Below, piece by piece: positions 1-9,603 of a stretch of DNA of 64,000 nt (positions are counted from its first letter, which is position 1; every line of letters begins with the position of its first letter). The notes below the pieces were generated by a model. That model ran no database searches and was not told where the DNA came from. It was given only the letters and a program-made list of their open reading frames with translations. The translations under genes and the position numbers were made by a program. Source of the stretch: Gracilaria gracilis (taxonomy: Eukaryota > Rhodophyta > Florideophyceae > Gracilariales > Gracilariaceae). The stretch lies in the NCBI GenBank assembly GCA_030374805.1, contig JARGSG010000084.1, positions 297,436-361,435 of the forward strand, read 5' to 3'.

Positions 1-296
1 GCGTCAAATATAACCGTGCCGAAACCCGATTGCAGCCGACTCTGCATACCAGAAAAGGCAACGCTTTTAATTTCACGATAGTAGGAATCCAGTAGTTCTT
101 CTGACAGCTTCTCATCTGGAGTTCGAGCCACTGGAAGCCCTGGACAAACCTCCTGCTCTATAGGAATGGGGCTGTGGCTCCGAAGCCAGAGGTGAAGATG
201 AGGACAAAGGGGTTGCGAGTTCCCGAGAATGACGACGAGCGGCTCGTGCAGGAACAGATGAGTGGAGCGCACAGTGTCTTGATTTGGCTCCATCAT
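1..296 (-). CDS. N-terminal part of an unrecognised protein, running off the left edge
   Basis: An open frame of about 98 codons starts at the double ATG at 291-296 and reads leftward off the window without a stop. An in-frame stop (339-341) lies just upstream, so the start is plausible. The visible protein begins MMEPNQDTV, then has a hydrophobic stretch (PLVVILGN), a His/Leu-rich stretch (PHLHLWLRSH) and a more polar helix-like part (DEKLSEELLDSYYREIK). I see no domain I can name. Codon use looks ordinary, and the frame stays open across 98 codons in a region where chance frames are short, which favours a real gene. It could still be a gene remnant. It is divergent from the cyclin gene to the right. 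Confidence 0.45.
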   Translation of the reverse strand, partial: MMEPNQDTVRSTHLFLHEPLVVILGNSQPLCPHLHLWLRSHSPIPIEQEVCPGLPVARTPDEKLSEELLDSYYREIKSVAFSGMQSRLQSGFGTVIFD

Positions 297-2102
297 TAGC
301 GTTGGAGCTTCCAGTGTCCCGTAAGTGGTGTTTGTGGCTTAGTTTGTTGCTGGTGTAAATATCGAGTATCGTGTAACTTACAATATGGCGTGTGGCATGG
401 CGCGTGGAGCTTTATGGTTTTCCGTGGCTGGTACGAAAGTCTGTCGTGTGGATAGATGTGTTGAGCGGAAGGGAATCGTATTTTTTTGCTTCAATTGCGT
501 AAGTGCATGAGTAACTTGTCTACCTTGTTCCTGTTATCTGAGTTGCTAACAACATAAAACACGAGATCAGGGGAGTTTGAAACTATGGCCGCAATGCAAC
601 ATCAAAAGGCTTTTGGACCCGCTTTCAAAGCCCCGAGGGGCTCGGCCCGTCTTTTGGAGAACAAGTCCTTAAAGCGGCTCTCAAAGTTTTTTTGATGTTG
701 CATTTTTGTGGGTGCAGTAATCCAATGCATACGCTCGGGCTCTGAATAAGTCAAATCTTAATATTGAAAGGCATTTTCAACAATTGATAACTTCTTGAAC
801 TAATAAGTTGAACACAACGAGTGGTGTTCTGGCAAAGACGACAGATTTTGTCCAGACACTATTGCGAAAGTGCCAGAAATATTGGCACATCTCCCGGGTA
901 GGTTGCGAGGGTGCTTAGTGGCGGAAACTATCAGCTACGTGTGTGTCCTAGACAGTTGTGCCCGTTGCCACAGGTCAAAATGTTTTTTACTTTTTTTATT
1001 CAACATTTGATGGGCCCACTCTTTCGTGCAAAAGTTATGCCAATTCTACTGAGCACCAGTATTTTGTATACTGTTTTCCCTAATATTGGAGACAAAGATG
1101 AAATGGAATTGTTTATCGTGTAGGACACGTGTAGAAGCATAAAATTGCTTTTTCGCAGAAAAAGGTTTGAAATCGGCCCGCGGTGTTTGAAAACTAAAAA
1201 GTGTTCTACTGTGAATATATTTCGCAGTACAAACAGTACAAAACTGTTCAAATTGTCATTTGCACGAAAAAAATTAGTTTGTGTTTTCATTGTCACCTTG
1301 CGTACGCTGTTTTTGGAGGCTTGAAAAAGATTTGCTCCAGACCTTATCAGGACAACTGCTACTGCGGCAAGAATACTCCTAAGATTTTTTTGTTTTCTAC
1401 AAATGTGAGGGTGTGAACCATTGCTACCAATTTTGAAATTGTAAGATTGTGTTTTCTTGTGTAAAATACTTTTTGCATTTTACCAACTTGAGAAATTGCC
1501 GAAAAAGTTCGAAGATTGGTGCCATCGGCAGTGATCTACGCATGCAGGGTTGCAAATTTACTTTTATTTTGATAATTTTCGATAAACTTTCGAATTATAT
1601 TTATACGCCATTTTGAGTCTTTTGAAGAAGTTCTTTAAATTTGCTGGTAGCCTTTTTGAATTTTGATTCATTTTGCTTTTACTGTTCCAAAATTGTAGCT
1701 AACACAATACGCTTTTTATTGAACGGTCAAATGTCAAAAATGAAGGAAAAACCGTAAAGTTATGCTTGCTTAGGGCATTTTCACCGGTTTGACAACTACC
1801 TAAAATTGTAGCCGGTGAGTTTTAGGACCGGGGTGACACTACGTACAATGACGTGTATACGCTGTCAAAACATAGTGCAAAAGCCGTGCTAAAACAAATG
1901 TTTTGATTGGTTTTTTAGAGAAATCGGACTAAACGACAACACTTTTGGGGTGGATCCCTCAACTTCGGGCAAATTTCGCTATACATGTGCCCTTGTCATG
2001 TCCTGTAGCGCTTTGCACGGATTAATCAGTTCCGGAGTATAGGCTTTGCGCATACTTGTGGGGATGCCCTTAAATCCGGCATAAATGCTCCGAATGAAAG
2101 AA
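297..2102. other. Gene-less stretch, mostly AT-rich
   Basis: Apart from the hairpin at 593-704 I see no coding frame with recognisable content. From about 900 to 1900 the DNA is AT-rich, with poly-T and poly-A runs. It probably contains old decayed repeat DNA. Confidence 0.5.
593..704. repeat. Short foldback repeat with 15-bp perfect terminal arms
   Basis: AATGCAACATCAAAA at 593-607 is matched by its exact reverse complement at 690-704. The 82 bases between include a GC-rich part (CCCCGAGGGGCTCGG). The arms are palindromic to each other, so the element could form a hairpin or be a very small MITE. No target-site duplication is obvious. Confidence 0.5.
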
Positions 2103-2456
2103 TTACAAATTACAAGTTGAACGATTAAATTGTCTGGCCATTTGCCGAGTTGGAATTTTGAAACTGTTGACAGCCACTGGATTGTTGACTTCTTGGAATT
2201 GGTTATCATCCTCTAGCAGTTCGCCCTCCATATCGCAAACTGGCAAATGAAAATCACCAGAAATGACGTAACTGCGGCAAGTTGGACATGCCGCATTGTT
2301 GCCGTTTTCGCCCAGCAGTGCATGTCCGTAGTGTAATGCATCGCAGCTGACAGATGAATTACAACATACTTTCGCCTCTACCCAATCGGATGGATGATCG
2401 ACATGGCTGTGCCAAGGATTAAGGTTAGATTGGAACGCCTCTCCAATGGTAAAACG
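2103..2456 (-). pseudogene. Cys/His-rich coding fragment, RING- or zinc-finger-like
   Basis: A stop-to-stop open frame of 117 codons without an ATG. In order it shows a Trp/His-rich part (NPWHSHVDHPSDW), a Cys/His cluster (two adjacent Cys, a Cys five residues on, then Cys-Asp-Ala-Leu-His-Tyr-Gly-His), a C-P-T-C pair and an acidic tail (GELLEDD). The spacing of Cys and His residues ending in CPTC is what a small zinc-binding fold such as a RING or PHD-type finger would show, but the pattern does not fit one family cleanly. With no start codon it is more likely an exon-like or transposon-derived remnant than a working gene. Confidence 0.3.
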
Positions 2457-5043
2457 CTAATATGTACAGTAGGTAACTTTAGCGTTTGCCCTTATGTGGT
2501 AACGAATACAAGGGTAGAACGTTACAGGCTCAACAAAATCTTGTTCATCTGATGTGGAAGTCGACGTGGCGTCACGTAGGACCCCAATCTGGGCCTACTG
2601 AAATCGAAACGACAACCTCTGGCTCAAGAGGCTCTGAGCGTATCCTTGTACTGTTGGTATCTACTTTAGATAGATATCTACACGCACACTCAACTCTTCC
2701 GGGCACCTTGGAGGCCTTGGAAGCACGGCCGGAAGATAACATATCGATTAATAATCGCGAAGATTCGCGACGGACAAAGGGTGAAATGTTATAATGTTAT
2801 TCCTAGGATTTACCAAGCGAGTACAACAAGGAAACTCTTATCCCTGCTGCAGCTCACGTCTAGTTCGCATCACAGAGTAGTATCGGACGTTGCATCAAAT
2901 GTTGAATGGACATGATCATCATGCTGCCTTCAACGCCCTTTCTATTCTATTCATTTACGCGCATACTGTAGACCATACAGAATACGCGGCATTTCAATCG
3001 CAGAGAACTTCTGAATGCAAAGAAAAATCGGTTGCTAGTCTAGTCAGAAAGTGGTCCGTTAGTGCTGGCTTTCCTTGTGAGAGAGCGTTTCTTTGAACAG
3101 AAACGTTCTGCACCAAGCCAGAATCAAGCTAGTGCCCTCATAAACGAGAGAGAGAGAACTCTCCGAGTTAATCTCAACCTATTTTTGCGAGAAACACAAA
3201 AAACGATGACAAGAAACACCCCCTAAGTAAGGTCCTTACAAATAAGGGAGGAGGCCAAAAAAAGCAGATCTCAGACTACAGTTGGACCGACAAAAAGGGA
3301 AGTTGTTGTAACCGTGACGTTGACTAATCAGGATCTTGTCAATCCGCTAAACTCGCTTCTCGTTTCTAGCTGGTACAGATCTACGAAGCGCTCGTGAAGT
3401 CCTTCAAGCAAGAGCATAAGGCTGCCGCCTGTTTCAGGTTTTCCAAAGGAATTTGCACGAGTAACATAAAGGTAAGATAAGGTGAAGTTAGCCATGTTGG
3501 TTTTGATCTGCCAAAGTAAATAGCATGTCCTTGTTCCAGAAATTCAGGTATTAACTTCACATGATTTGTGGCGTGTAAACGTTAAAGCCTGATGCGCGCG
3601 AGCCTGAGAGACCTGATGTCGGTTGTCAGTGATGAGCCTGCCTGCAGGAAGAAATGTTTGGTTTGGCTTGGCACAGCAGTTGTGTACGAGAAGAGGATAG
3701 CGATAATTGGCTCGCAACAATGATGGGAGATTAGGCTGAATCAGTACTTTGTGTAAAAAGGGAGTTAAGATGAAGGATTAACCCCGTAGATAAGATATGT
3801 ATCCATACACACAAAAAAGACTGGGGACTGGTGGCTGGAGCTGGTCACGACTCGTGACTCACGAGGGGCTTGTGATGAGACGGTTCAGTGGCGGAGAGAG
3901 ACGTTGAGCTTACACGAGGCTCTCGTGGCTGGTACTAAATGGAGTTACGAAGGTACAGTAGCGTGGATTTCGCCACTTGTTCCGCAGATGGAAGAGCAAC
4001 TTGGCACTGTTGTAGTACGCCACTTACATGTGCCAAGTCGTGATGATGATGCCGATGATACACTAACATTAATTGTACTGTTATGGGGACGCTTCACTGG
4101 AAGCTGGCTTCAGCGGAGATGGCACTGGGATACTGTTCAGACTATTGGTACACTATGTCGACTCGTTGGTTTGATAATGGGATTAAGTCCTACAGGCTCT
4201 GTGTTGTGCATTCGATCGTACGGTCGAATGCAGAAGACTGATTGACGAAAAGAATAAGACCGACGACCGCCCACTTGCTAGTAAGTGACGAGTGCTTCCA
4301 CGACAGAATCGCTTTGAACTCGCGAGCGAAGGCCCTCTAGCTGCCTTCATTCGCTGCCTTTCGTTAGTGGTTGAGAACGGTGAGTTAGCCGAGGCAGCTA
4401 CCGTGTACTGTATTGCAGGGCTTTCCGATTAGTGCAGACGGAGATTGACAATGGCTGGAGTACAAGAGGGGGCGGGGAGTGCGTTGTCTATCCATCTTCT
4501 GAAACCACACGCACATTATCTATTACAGAAATCGCACGGTCGTGAATCGCCGCGGCGGGGGAACACCAAAAGTGGAGTGCTCTGCTCTTGGTTGGAGGTT
4601 TGCGTGTGTGCGCGGGACGTGTCCACCTCGAACCAGAGACGTATCTAAAGTTAAACCTAAGTTACACTGCAGTCCTGCACCGCGAGAAAGAACGGCAACG
4701 TGGCGAGAACAAGTTATGGCCAACTTCGGGTCTGTTTGAAACAGCAAAATTCGAGAATTTCAGTAATTTCTTGAGTTACACGTGCAACTGCGATCGTACA
4801 GTGTATGAGCGACCTTAGAACTCCACTCGCTTGTTCAGAAGAAAGAGAAGTGCTCAGTCTTAAAAGACAACGACGCTAATCGCCTCCACCATTCCAATAG
4901 CACTTCCGAGCAAGCCGCAGCATGTGGCTCCTTTCCAATGACCGGCTCCGTCCAATGTGACTGCAATCGTTTTCGTTCGCCTTTGTCTCCACACCCGGTG
5001 AAACTTACGTTCGCTCTCTACATGAGCGCCACATCCTCTTGTC
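2457..5043. other. Gene-less stretch left of the cyclin gene
   Basis: No recognisable gene. The longest open frame (3904-4245, plus, 113 codons) begins with TTG, not ATG, and has no family features beyond a short acidic run (DDDADD). The last few hundred bases presumably hold the cyclin promoter, but I cannot point to a TATA box or binding site. Confidence 0.5.
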
Positions 5044-6621
5044 ATGAGCTTCCCCAATCCTCAGGACCACTTCATTTCTTCTTCACAGCCGCAGCAGCCG
5101 TACTCTCATTTATCCTACTGTGCCCCACAGCACCCACCACCGCCGGATGTGAATGCCCAGCACATGCAAAGGCCGCCGCCAGCTGGCCCGCGCATGCATC
5201 AGGTCTCACGTTTCTCTCATCCGCCTCTGCATCACCCTCCACCCTCTCATATGCATCCGATTCACCCGTCGGCCCCTATTCCTCCCTACCCACAGCCTGG
5301 AGCGCCATCGCAGCCGCCTCATTATGTGTACTCTGCCGCCGTTCCCGTGGCCGACTCAAGCCGCCCTCATGCGCAGCCGACCACCACTTCTCGCTCTGTA
5401 CAAGCTTCGCATGTGGCCATCAGTGTTCCGTCATACGCGCCGCCTTCCCACGCGCCTTACGCTTCAAAGATAGCGCCACACATGCATTCACACATTCCAT
5501 GCCCACAACCACATATGATGGCGCCCCCTCCGCTGCCGCCTCCAGAGCCACCCACCCAACTGCATTCTCATGTTGTACAATCCCGCCCTCTAGCAACACC
5601 GTCGCCAGTGCGCGCTAAGCCTGTGCTTGATCCCCACCACCGCCTGCCACCCCATCAAGGGGTGCAGCAGTCACGCCCTTTGCAACCGACGCAGCCCGCC
5701 GGGGTAAGGCCCTTTGTAGGGCCTTTGAGTAAGGATCAGTTCGTAGAAAATTCTGCCAGAGATTTGGATTACACCGCTTTTCGTAATGATGACACCTTCC
5801 CGTTGCCGCTTTATTCCGAACCTGAAAGCGTCTTTTTCAGTGTGGTCAAGCCCGAAATCCCTACCAAGGAGTATATGAAACGACTTGTTATGTATACGCA
5901 TTGTAGTCCTTCGGCATTTATACTCATGTTAGTGTACCTCGACCGCGTGGCACGCAACAACAAGAAGCTGGTAGTAACGCCCTACAACATGCATCGCTTG
6001 CTTATCACCGCACTCACATTGGCGTGCAAGAATTTGGACGATCAGTGTTTCGCAAATGCACACTACGCGAAAGTGGGAGGCATACCAACTGTACGTGAAA
6101 TGAACCGCTTGGAACTCCAGTTCTTGAAGTATATGAAGTATCACTTATTTGTGAACCGGGAGGAACACGATTTGAAGATTGAGCAACTTGGCGCGCTTGA
6201 ACCCAACTCACCAACTTCAATTCATGGACAGTCGTTTTCGCCGCCTCCGGACCCTACGAAGATGGGCTTTGATCGCAAGCCTAACAATGGGACACGGGCA
6301 TATGGTAGAGTTGTGCCGATGCGGACAAAACCTGATTCCGAAACTACAGGCAATCACTATGCTTTTCATCAGAATCTAAAGGGGCTTAACGGCGCTGCAA
6401 GTCAACAAGTGAATTGTGCGCCGGAGATATACGAGAAGATTATGAGAAGCCGTGGTGCAATGATGTCGTCTGTTTACCCTGGAGTCCAACGCAGACTGCC
6501 ATCCTCTTCTGCGAAGAGATGCCGCAATGTCATGGATAGTACGGAAGTTTGTCGAACATCTGCGCCTATGGAGGCGTCTTACGTGACGTCCGCGTCAGCT
6601 AGGGGCGGTTGTAGACCATGA
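5044..6621 (+). CDS. Pho80-type (P/U) cyclin with long Pro/His-rich N-terminus
   Basis: A 525-residue protein. Residues 1 to about 235 are low complexity, rich in Pro, His, Gln and Ser, and probably disordered. Residues about 270-380 are a cyclin box of the Pho80/cyclin-P/U type: YTHCSPSAFILMLVYLDRV (helix 1), then MHRLLITALTLACKNLDD, then YAKVGGI and MNRLELQFLKYM, which are the hallmark blocks of this family. Members bind a Pho85/CDK5-class kinase and, in fungi and plants, couple phosphate status or cell-cycle signals to phosphorylation. The C-terminal 145 residues are basic and unassigned. The ATG at 5044 begins a frame that stays open to TGA at 6619-6621. There are no introns. Pho80 itself is about 290 residues, so this one is nearly twice as long, mostly from the N-terminal extension. 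The fold is clear; the kinase partner is an inference. Confidence 0.9.
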   Translation: MSFPNPQDHFISSSQPQQPYSHLSYCAPQHPPPPDVNAQHMQRPPPAGPRMHQVSRFSHPPLHHPPPSHMHPIHPSAPIPPYPQPGAPSQPPHYVYSAAVPVADSSRPHAQPTTTSRSVQASHVAISVPSYAPPSHAPYASKIAPHMHSHIPCPQPHMMAPPPLPPPEPPTQLHSHVVQSRPLATPSPVRAKPVLDPHHRLPPHQGVQQSRPLQPTQPAGVRPFVGPLSKDQFVENSARDLDYTAFRNDDTFPLPLYSEPESVFFSVVKPEIPTKEYMKRLVMYTHCSPSAFILMLVYLDRVARNNKKLVVTPYNMHRLLITALTLACKNLDDQCFANAHYAKVGGIPTVREMNRLELQFLKYMKYHLFVNREEHDLKIEQLGALEPNSPTSIHGQSFSPPPDPTKMGFDRKPNNGTRAYGRVVPMRTKPDSETTGNHYAFHQNLKGLNGAASQQVNCAPEIYEKIMRSRGAMMSSVYPGVQRRLPSSSAKRCRNVMDSTEVCRTSAPMEASYVTSASARGGCRP

Positions 6622-7300
6622 AGAAACGTTGTTGTAGGTGTGTTTTCTTTTTCGGCTTGTGGTGGTGAATGGTGAGTTGGTATAAGCTGCGTAGCACGTG
6701 CACTGGGTGCCGTAGGTGGCTGGGGTCGTTACCAAGATTGCTGGAGATGGAGGTGTATGCCTGGCACAGCAATTCTGCCAGGCTTGAAGTGGTGTGCTGA
6801 GTGGAGATTCATTGCTGGTGGTCGTCACATGACGTACACGGCGTTTTTTTTTCACCTTTCTCATCAGCAACGGTACAGGGGTAAGGGCTCTAGGTGGGGT
6901 CATCGTTATGGCTCCGTGTTGCAGGTGCTTTTCCTCCACACGGACAGGTTAAGTGTGCGTGGCTGTGAGAGCACGAATGACAGTCGCTTTATTGCTGTCT
7001 TACCGTATGTACTGTACGAAAAGATATAAACGCTGGAGAGTTATGCGCTCGAGGAGAAAGTGAGAGGCTAAGCGAAACTGTTGCGATCGTGCTGGGTTTA
7101 GAGAAGGCACGTGCTCGCACGTTTTTCACACGCTTGCATCATACGCTGGGTGCAAGTGGGAGCTACGGGGTACGGTGAAAAGGCTCTATAGATAGAGCAT
7201 TTCTGGCGGCTTATCCAAGGGATAACGTTCCGTTGTACCATCATTAAAAGAAAGGATGGCTATGGATTTTGTTTTCAACTCTCATGACACATTGTTCCCA

Positions 7301-7366
7301 GAGCCCTCTCGGGCCTGAAGGAAACCCTCTCAGGCCCGAAGTAAGCCCTCTCAGGCCCGAGGGCCC
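7301..7366. repeat. Minisatellite, about three 22-bp units
   Basis: Three near-identical units with the core CCCTCTCRGGCCYGA follow each other directly. The unit is partly self-complementary (GGGCC / GGCCC). Confidence 0.8.
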
Positions 7367-7399
7367 TGCGAAAGCAAAGAAGACAAGCACACGCAACAT

Positions 7400-7422
7400 T
7401 AACAACAACAACAACAACAACA
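7400..7422. repeat. AAC trinucleotide microsatellite
   Basis: About seven uninterrupted AAC units in intergenic DNA, 34 bp after the minisatellite. Confidence 0.85.
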
Positions 7423-7907
7423 GCACTACGTGTGGATGCGGAATCAAACACTTGATGGTCCATAGTCCATACTCTGCAGCTTAGAACAGTACAGTTTGAG
7501 TTAGGCCTCCGAAACCGCCGATGAAGGGGATAAGATATCGACAGAATCGGTACAAACGGTACCAACGGTAGATAGAGTCTATTAGACTTGGCCCGAAGCT
7601 GAAACTATCGCTCGAAAGACTGACTGGTGGTCGTGCGCGGCGGCGAGGGCCGGGGAGTCGGCGCCGAAATATCGGGCGACGCGGAAGATTTGCGCCATGC
7701 GCCGTGGGCGCTGCAAGCCTCGCACAGCCGCCTCGCGCGCGAAACATATCCGCCTCCGAGGCGACGCGCGCTGTTGATTGGGCGCGAATATCTGATCGCG
7801 TCCAATGCGCGCGCCGCGCCGGTGCTCGCCGTTTGCTTCATCAACTCGCGGAGCGCGCGCCGTCGTGGCGCCTTAGTTACACCGCGCAGCGCAGCCGTTC
7901 GCAGTCC

Positions 7908-8939
7908 ATGCCGCCGCCACCACCGTCGCGCCCCCCCATCATGCCTGCCGCTTCGTTACTCGCGTCCACCTCCGCCTCTTCGCCGCACATGCCGCGCGCC
8001 TGCAAGCGCGACGCGCCTCCCGCGCCGCCGCCGCCAGCGCGTCCGCGCGTCCTGCAGCCGCGTCGCAAGCGCCTGCGAAACAGCTCGCACGCCGCGCAGA
8101 CCTGCTACCATGTCGCTGGGCCTGGCCCGCCTTCACCGTCCCCGTCCCTGTCTCCGTCATCGCCGCCGCTGCTGCCGCCGCCGTCGTCTTCACCCGTCCT
8201 CCCGTGCGTTTCTCTGCCGGATGAGGTGCTCGTGTGCATCCTGCGTTTCGTTGATGACGCGTGCTTGCTCGCGCGATTGCGCACTGTGTGCACGCAGTGG
8301 TGCCGCGTTATTGACGCGTCCCCGCTCGTGTGGCGCGATGTGTCCTTCCGTCGCGCCGCCTTTCGCCGCCGCGTTGTCAGCCATGATCGCCAATTGAAGC
8401 TGTCCGAGCGTTGTGGCAGTCGTGCCGTCGCATTGGCCGCGGACGCTGGCAATTTACGCGCTCGCTTCTTGAGAACATTCCTGTTCGAACATCAGATCAT
8501 GAGGGCTGTCACCATTGCCCAGCCAAACGCGTCGTTGCTCGTTTCTGGAAACGCTCTCTTGCAGTCGAGACCGTTCGCTCCGTGGACCGATTCGCGACCG
8601 CCCGACGGTGTATGGATCGGCGTGCATGCCGCCAGGTGGAGCGAGACCGCCATGGGAGCCACCAGTGTCGACATGGAGCAGACGTCGTTGAGAAGCGTGC
8701 AGCCACTTGGCCATGATGGCACGCGATTGCCCGGCGGCGCTCTCGTTGGCATCATTCATGTCAGTGATGCCGTGTACTTCGCTGCTGGTGGCGCTGCTTC
8801 CAGCGCACCCTGCTGGATTTGGCGCATCGATCGCGCAGTCAGGTTGCAAAGGGCCGTCAGATGCGCCGGCTTTGTGGGGCTTTGGCCTATGTCTTCTTTT
8901 CTCAGTGAGTTTGTAGTGCAGACTGTGATGTCACAGTAG
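7908..8939 (+). CDS. F-box protein
   Basis: The first ATG of the frame is at 7908, giving 343 residues. The frame is open further upstream, but only with GTG as a possible start, which a eukaryote would not normally use. Residues 1 to about 100 are Pro/Ser/Arg-rich and low complexity. Residues about 101-146 are an F-box: SLPDEVLVCILRFV, then the LARLRTVCTQWCRVI block, then PLVWRDVSF. The LPDEVL start and W-R-x-V end are the Skp1-contact positions. F-box proteins are substrate receptors of SCF ubiquitin ligases. The C-terminal ~195 residues carry no obvious Kelch, LRR or WD repeats, so the substrate class is unknown. The sequence is extremely CpG-rich up to about 8460 and less so after. Single exon, stop TAG. 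Confidence 0.82.
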   Translation: MPPPPPSRPPIMPAASLLASTSASSPHMPRACKRDAPPAPPPPARPRVLQPRRKRLRNSSHAAQTCYHVAGPGPPSPSPSLSPSSPPLLPPPSSSPVLPCVSLPDEVLVCILRFVDDACLLARLRTVCTQWCRVIDASPLVWRDVSFRRAAFRRRVVSHDRQLKLSERCGSRAVALAADAGNLRARFLRTFLFEHQIMRAVTIAQPNASLLVSGNALLQSRPFAPWTDSRPPDGVWIGVHAARWSETAMGATSVDMEQTSLRSVQPLGHDGTRLPGGALVGIIHVSDAVYFAAGGAASSAPCWIWRIDRAVRLQRAVRCAGFVGLWPMSSFLSEFVVQTVMSQ

Positions 8940-9603
8940 CGCTCTTGGGTGGCTAACTTTCTATCATCTGCCGCGGTTTGTGTTTGATTGTCTCTGCTTT
9001 ATTTGTTGCTGTCGTTCTTTTTGTCTAAGTTGACTTTTATTACTGCCTTGCCTGTGAAAAACGGTGGCTGTGTATCATCATAAAACGCTCATTCATTCCA
9101 ACTGCTCTACGATGGCGATAAACACAACTAGCTGGTATGAAGTAAAACAAACAAACAAACGTCTCTTAAAACTAGCGTCGTCGTTTTCCTTCCCTTGTAC
9201 GAAGGTAGCGTTACGTCCGACAAGCAGCGCTTGTACATCCGTGCGCAAGGAGAGCCCATGAATCGCTTCCCCAGAATGATCTCGTGCATATCTCAACAGC
9301 GAACACCACGTCACAACCCACGTACGGGGCGTGACGCTTGCCGAGCCCTGGTTGGCTGTCGTCCCTTACTCAAGTGCGGGCCAATTGCATTGCGTGCTTT
9401 CCTTGGAGGTTTATGCGGTAAAGGCTTAGATACGACAGATTCGGCCCGTGCGATTTGATTTGAGTTTTGGTCAAGACGACACCGCGCTTTCTTGTAATGT
9501 TACAGCTCACGCGTCGCACCCACGGTCGAATTAAGCAATGATGCGGAGCTACACAGGCAGAGTACCAAAGCAGGTGGGTCGACGACCAGTTTGAACTGCC
9601 GCT
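8940..9603. other. Intergenic region, nothing seen
   Basis: 660 bases between the F-box gene and the flavoprotein gene, in the same orientation. It must hold the 3' end of one and the promoter of the other. I see no clear TATA box, polyadenylation signal or repeat. Confidence 0.5.

Larger units (their letters stand above)
6622..7907. other. Intergenic region between cyclin and F-box genes
   Basis: 1.3 kb without a supported gene. It contains the minisatellite at 7301-7366 and the AAC run at 7400-7422. From about 7620 rightward it becomes very rich in G, C and CpG, and this continues into the first 500 bases of the F-box gene. That stretch may be its CpG-rich promoter. Confidence 0.5.

Noticed and set aside
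3904-4245. A 113-codon frame left of the cyclin gene.
   Set aside because: No ATG and no recognisable feature.
6595-6939. A 114-residue minus-strand frame overlapping the end of the cyclin gene.
   Set aside because: No motif, composition matches the reverse of UTR-like DNA, and it overlaps a convincing gene.
7704-7907. A longer F-box protein starting at 7704.
   Set aside because: That start is GTG and the extra codons are a GC-driven open frame; the first ATG is at 7908.
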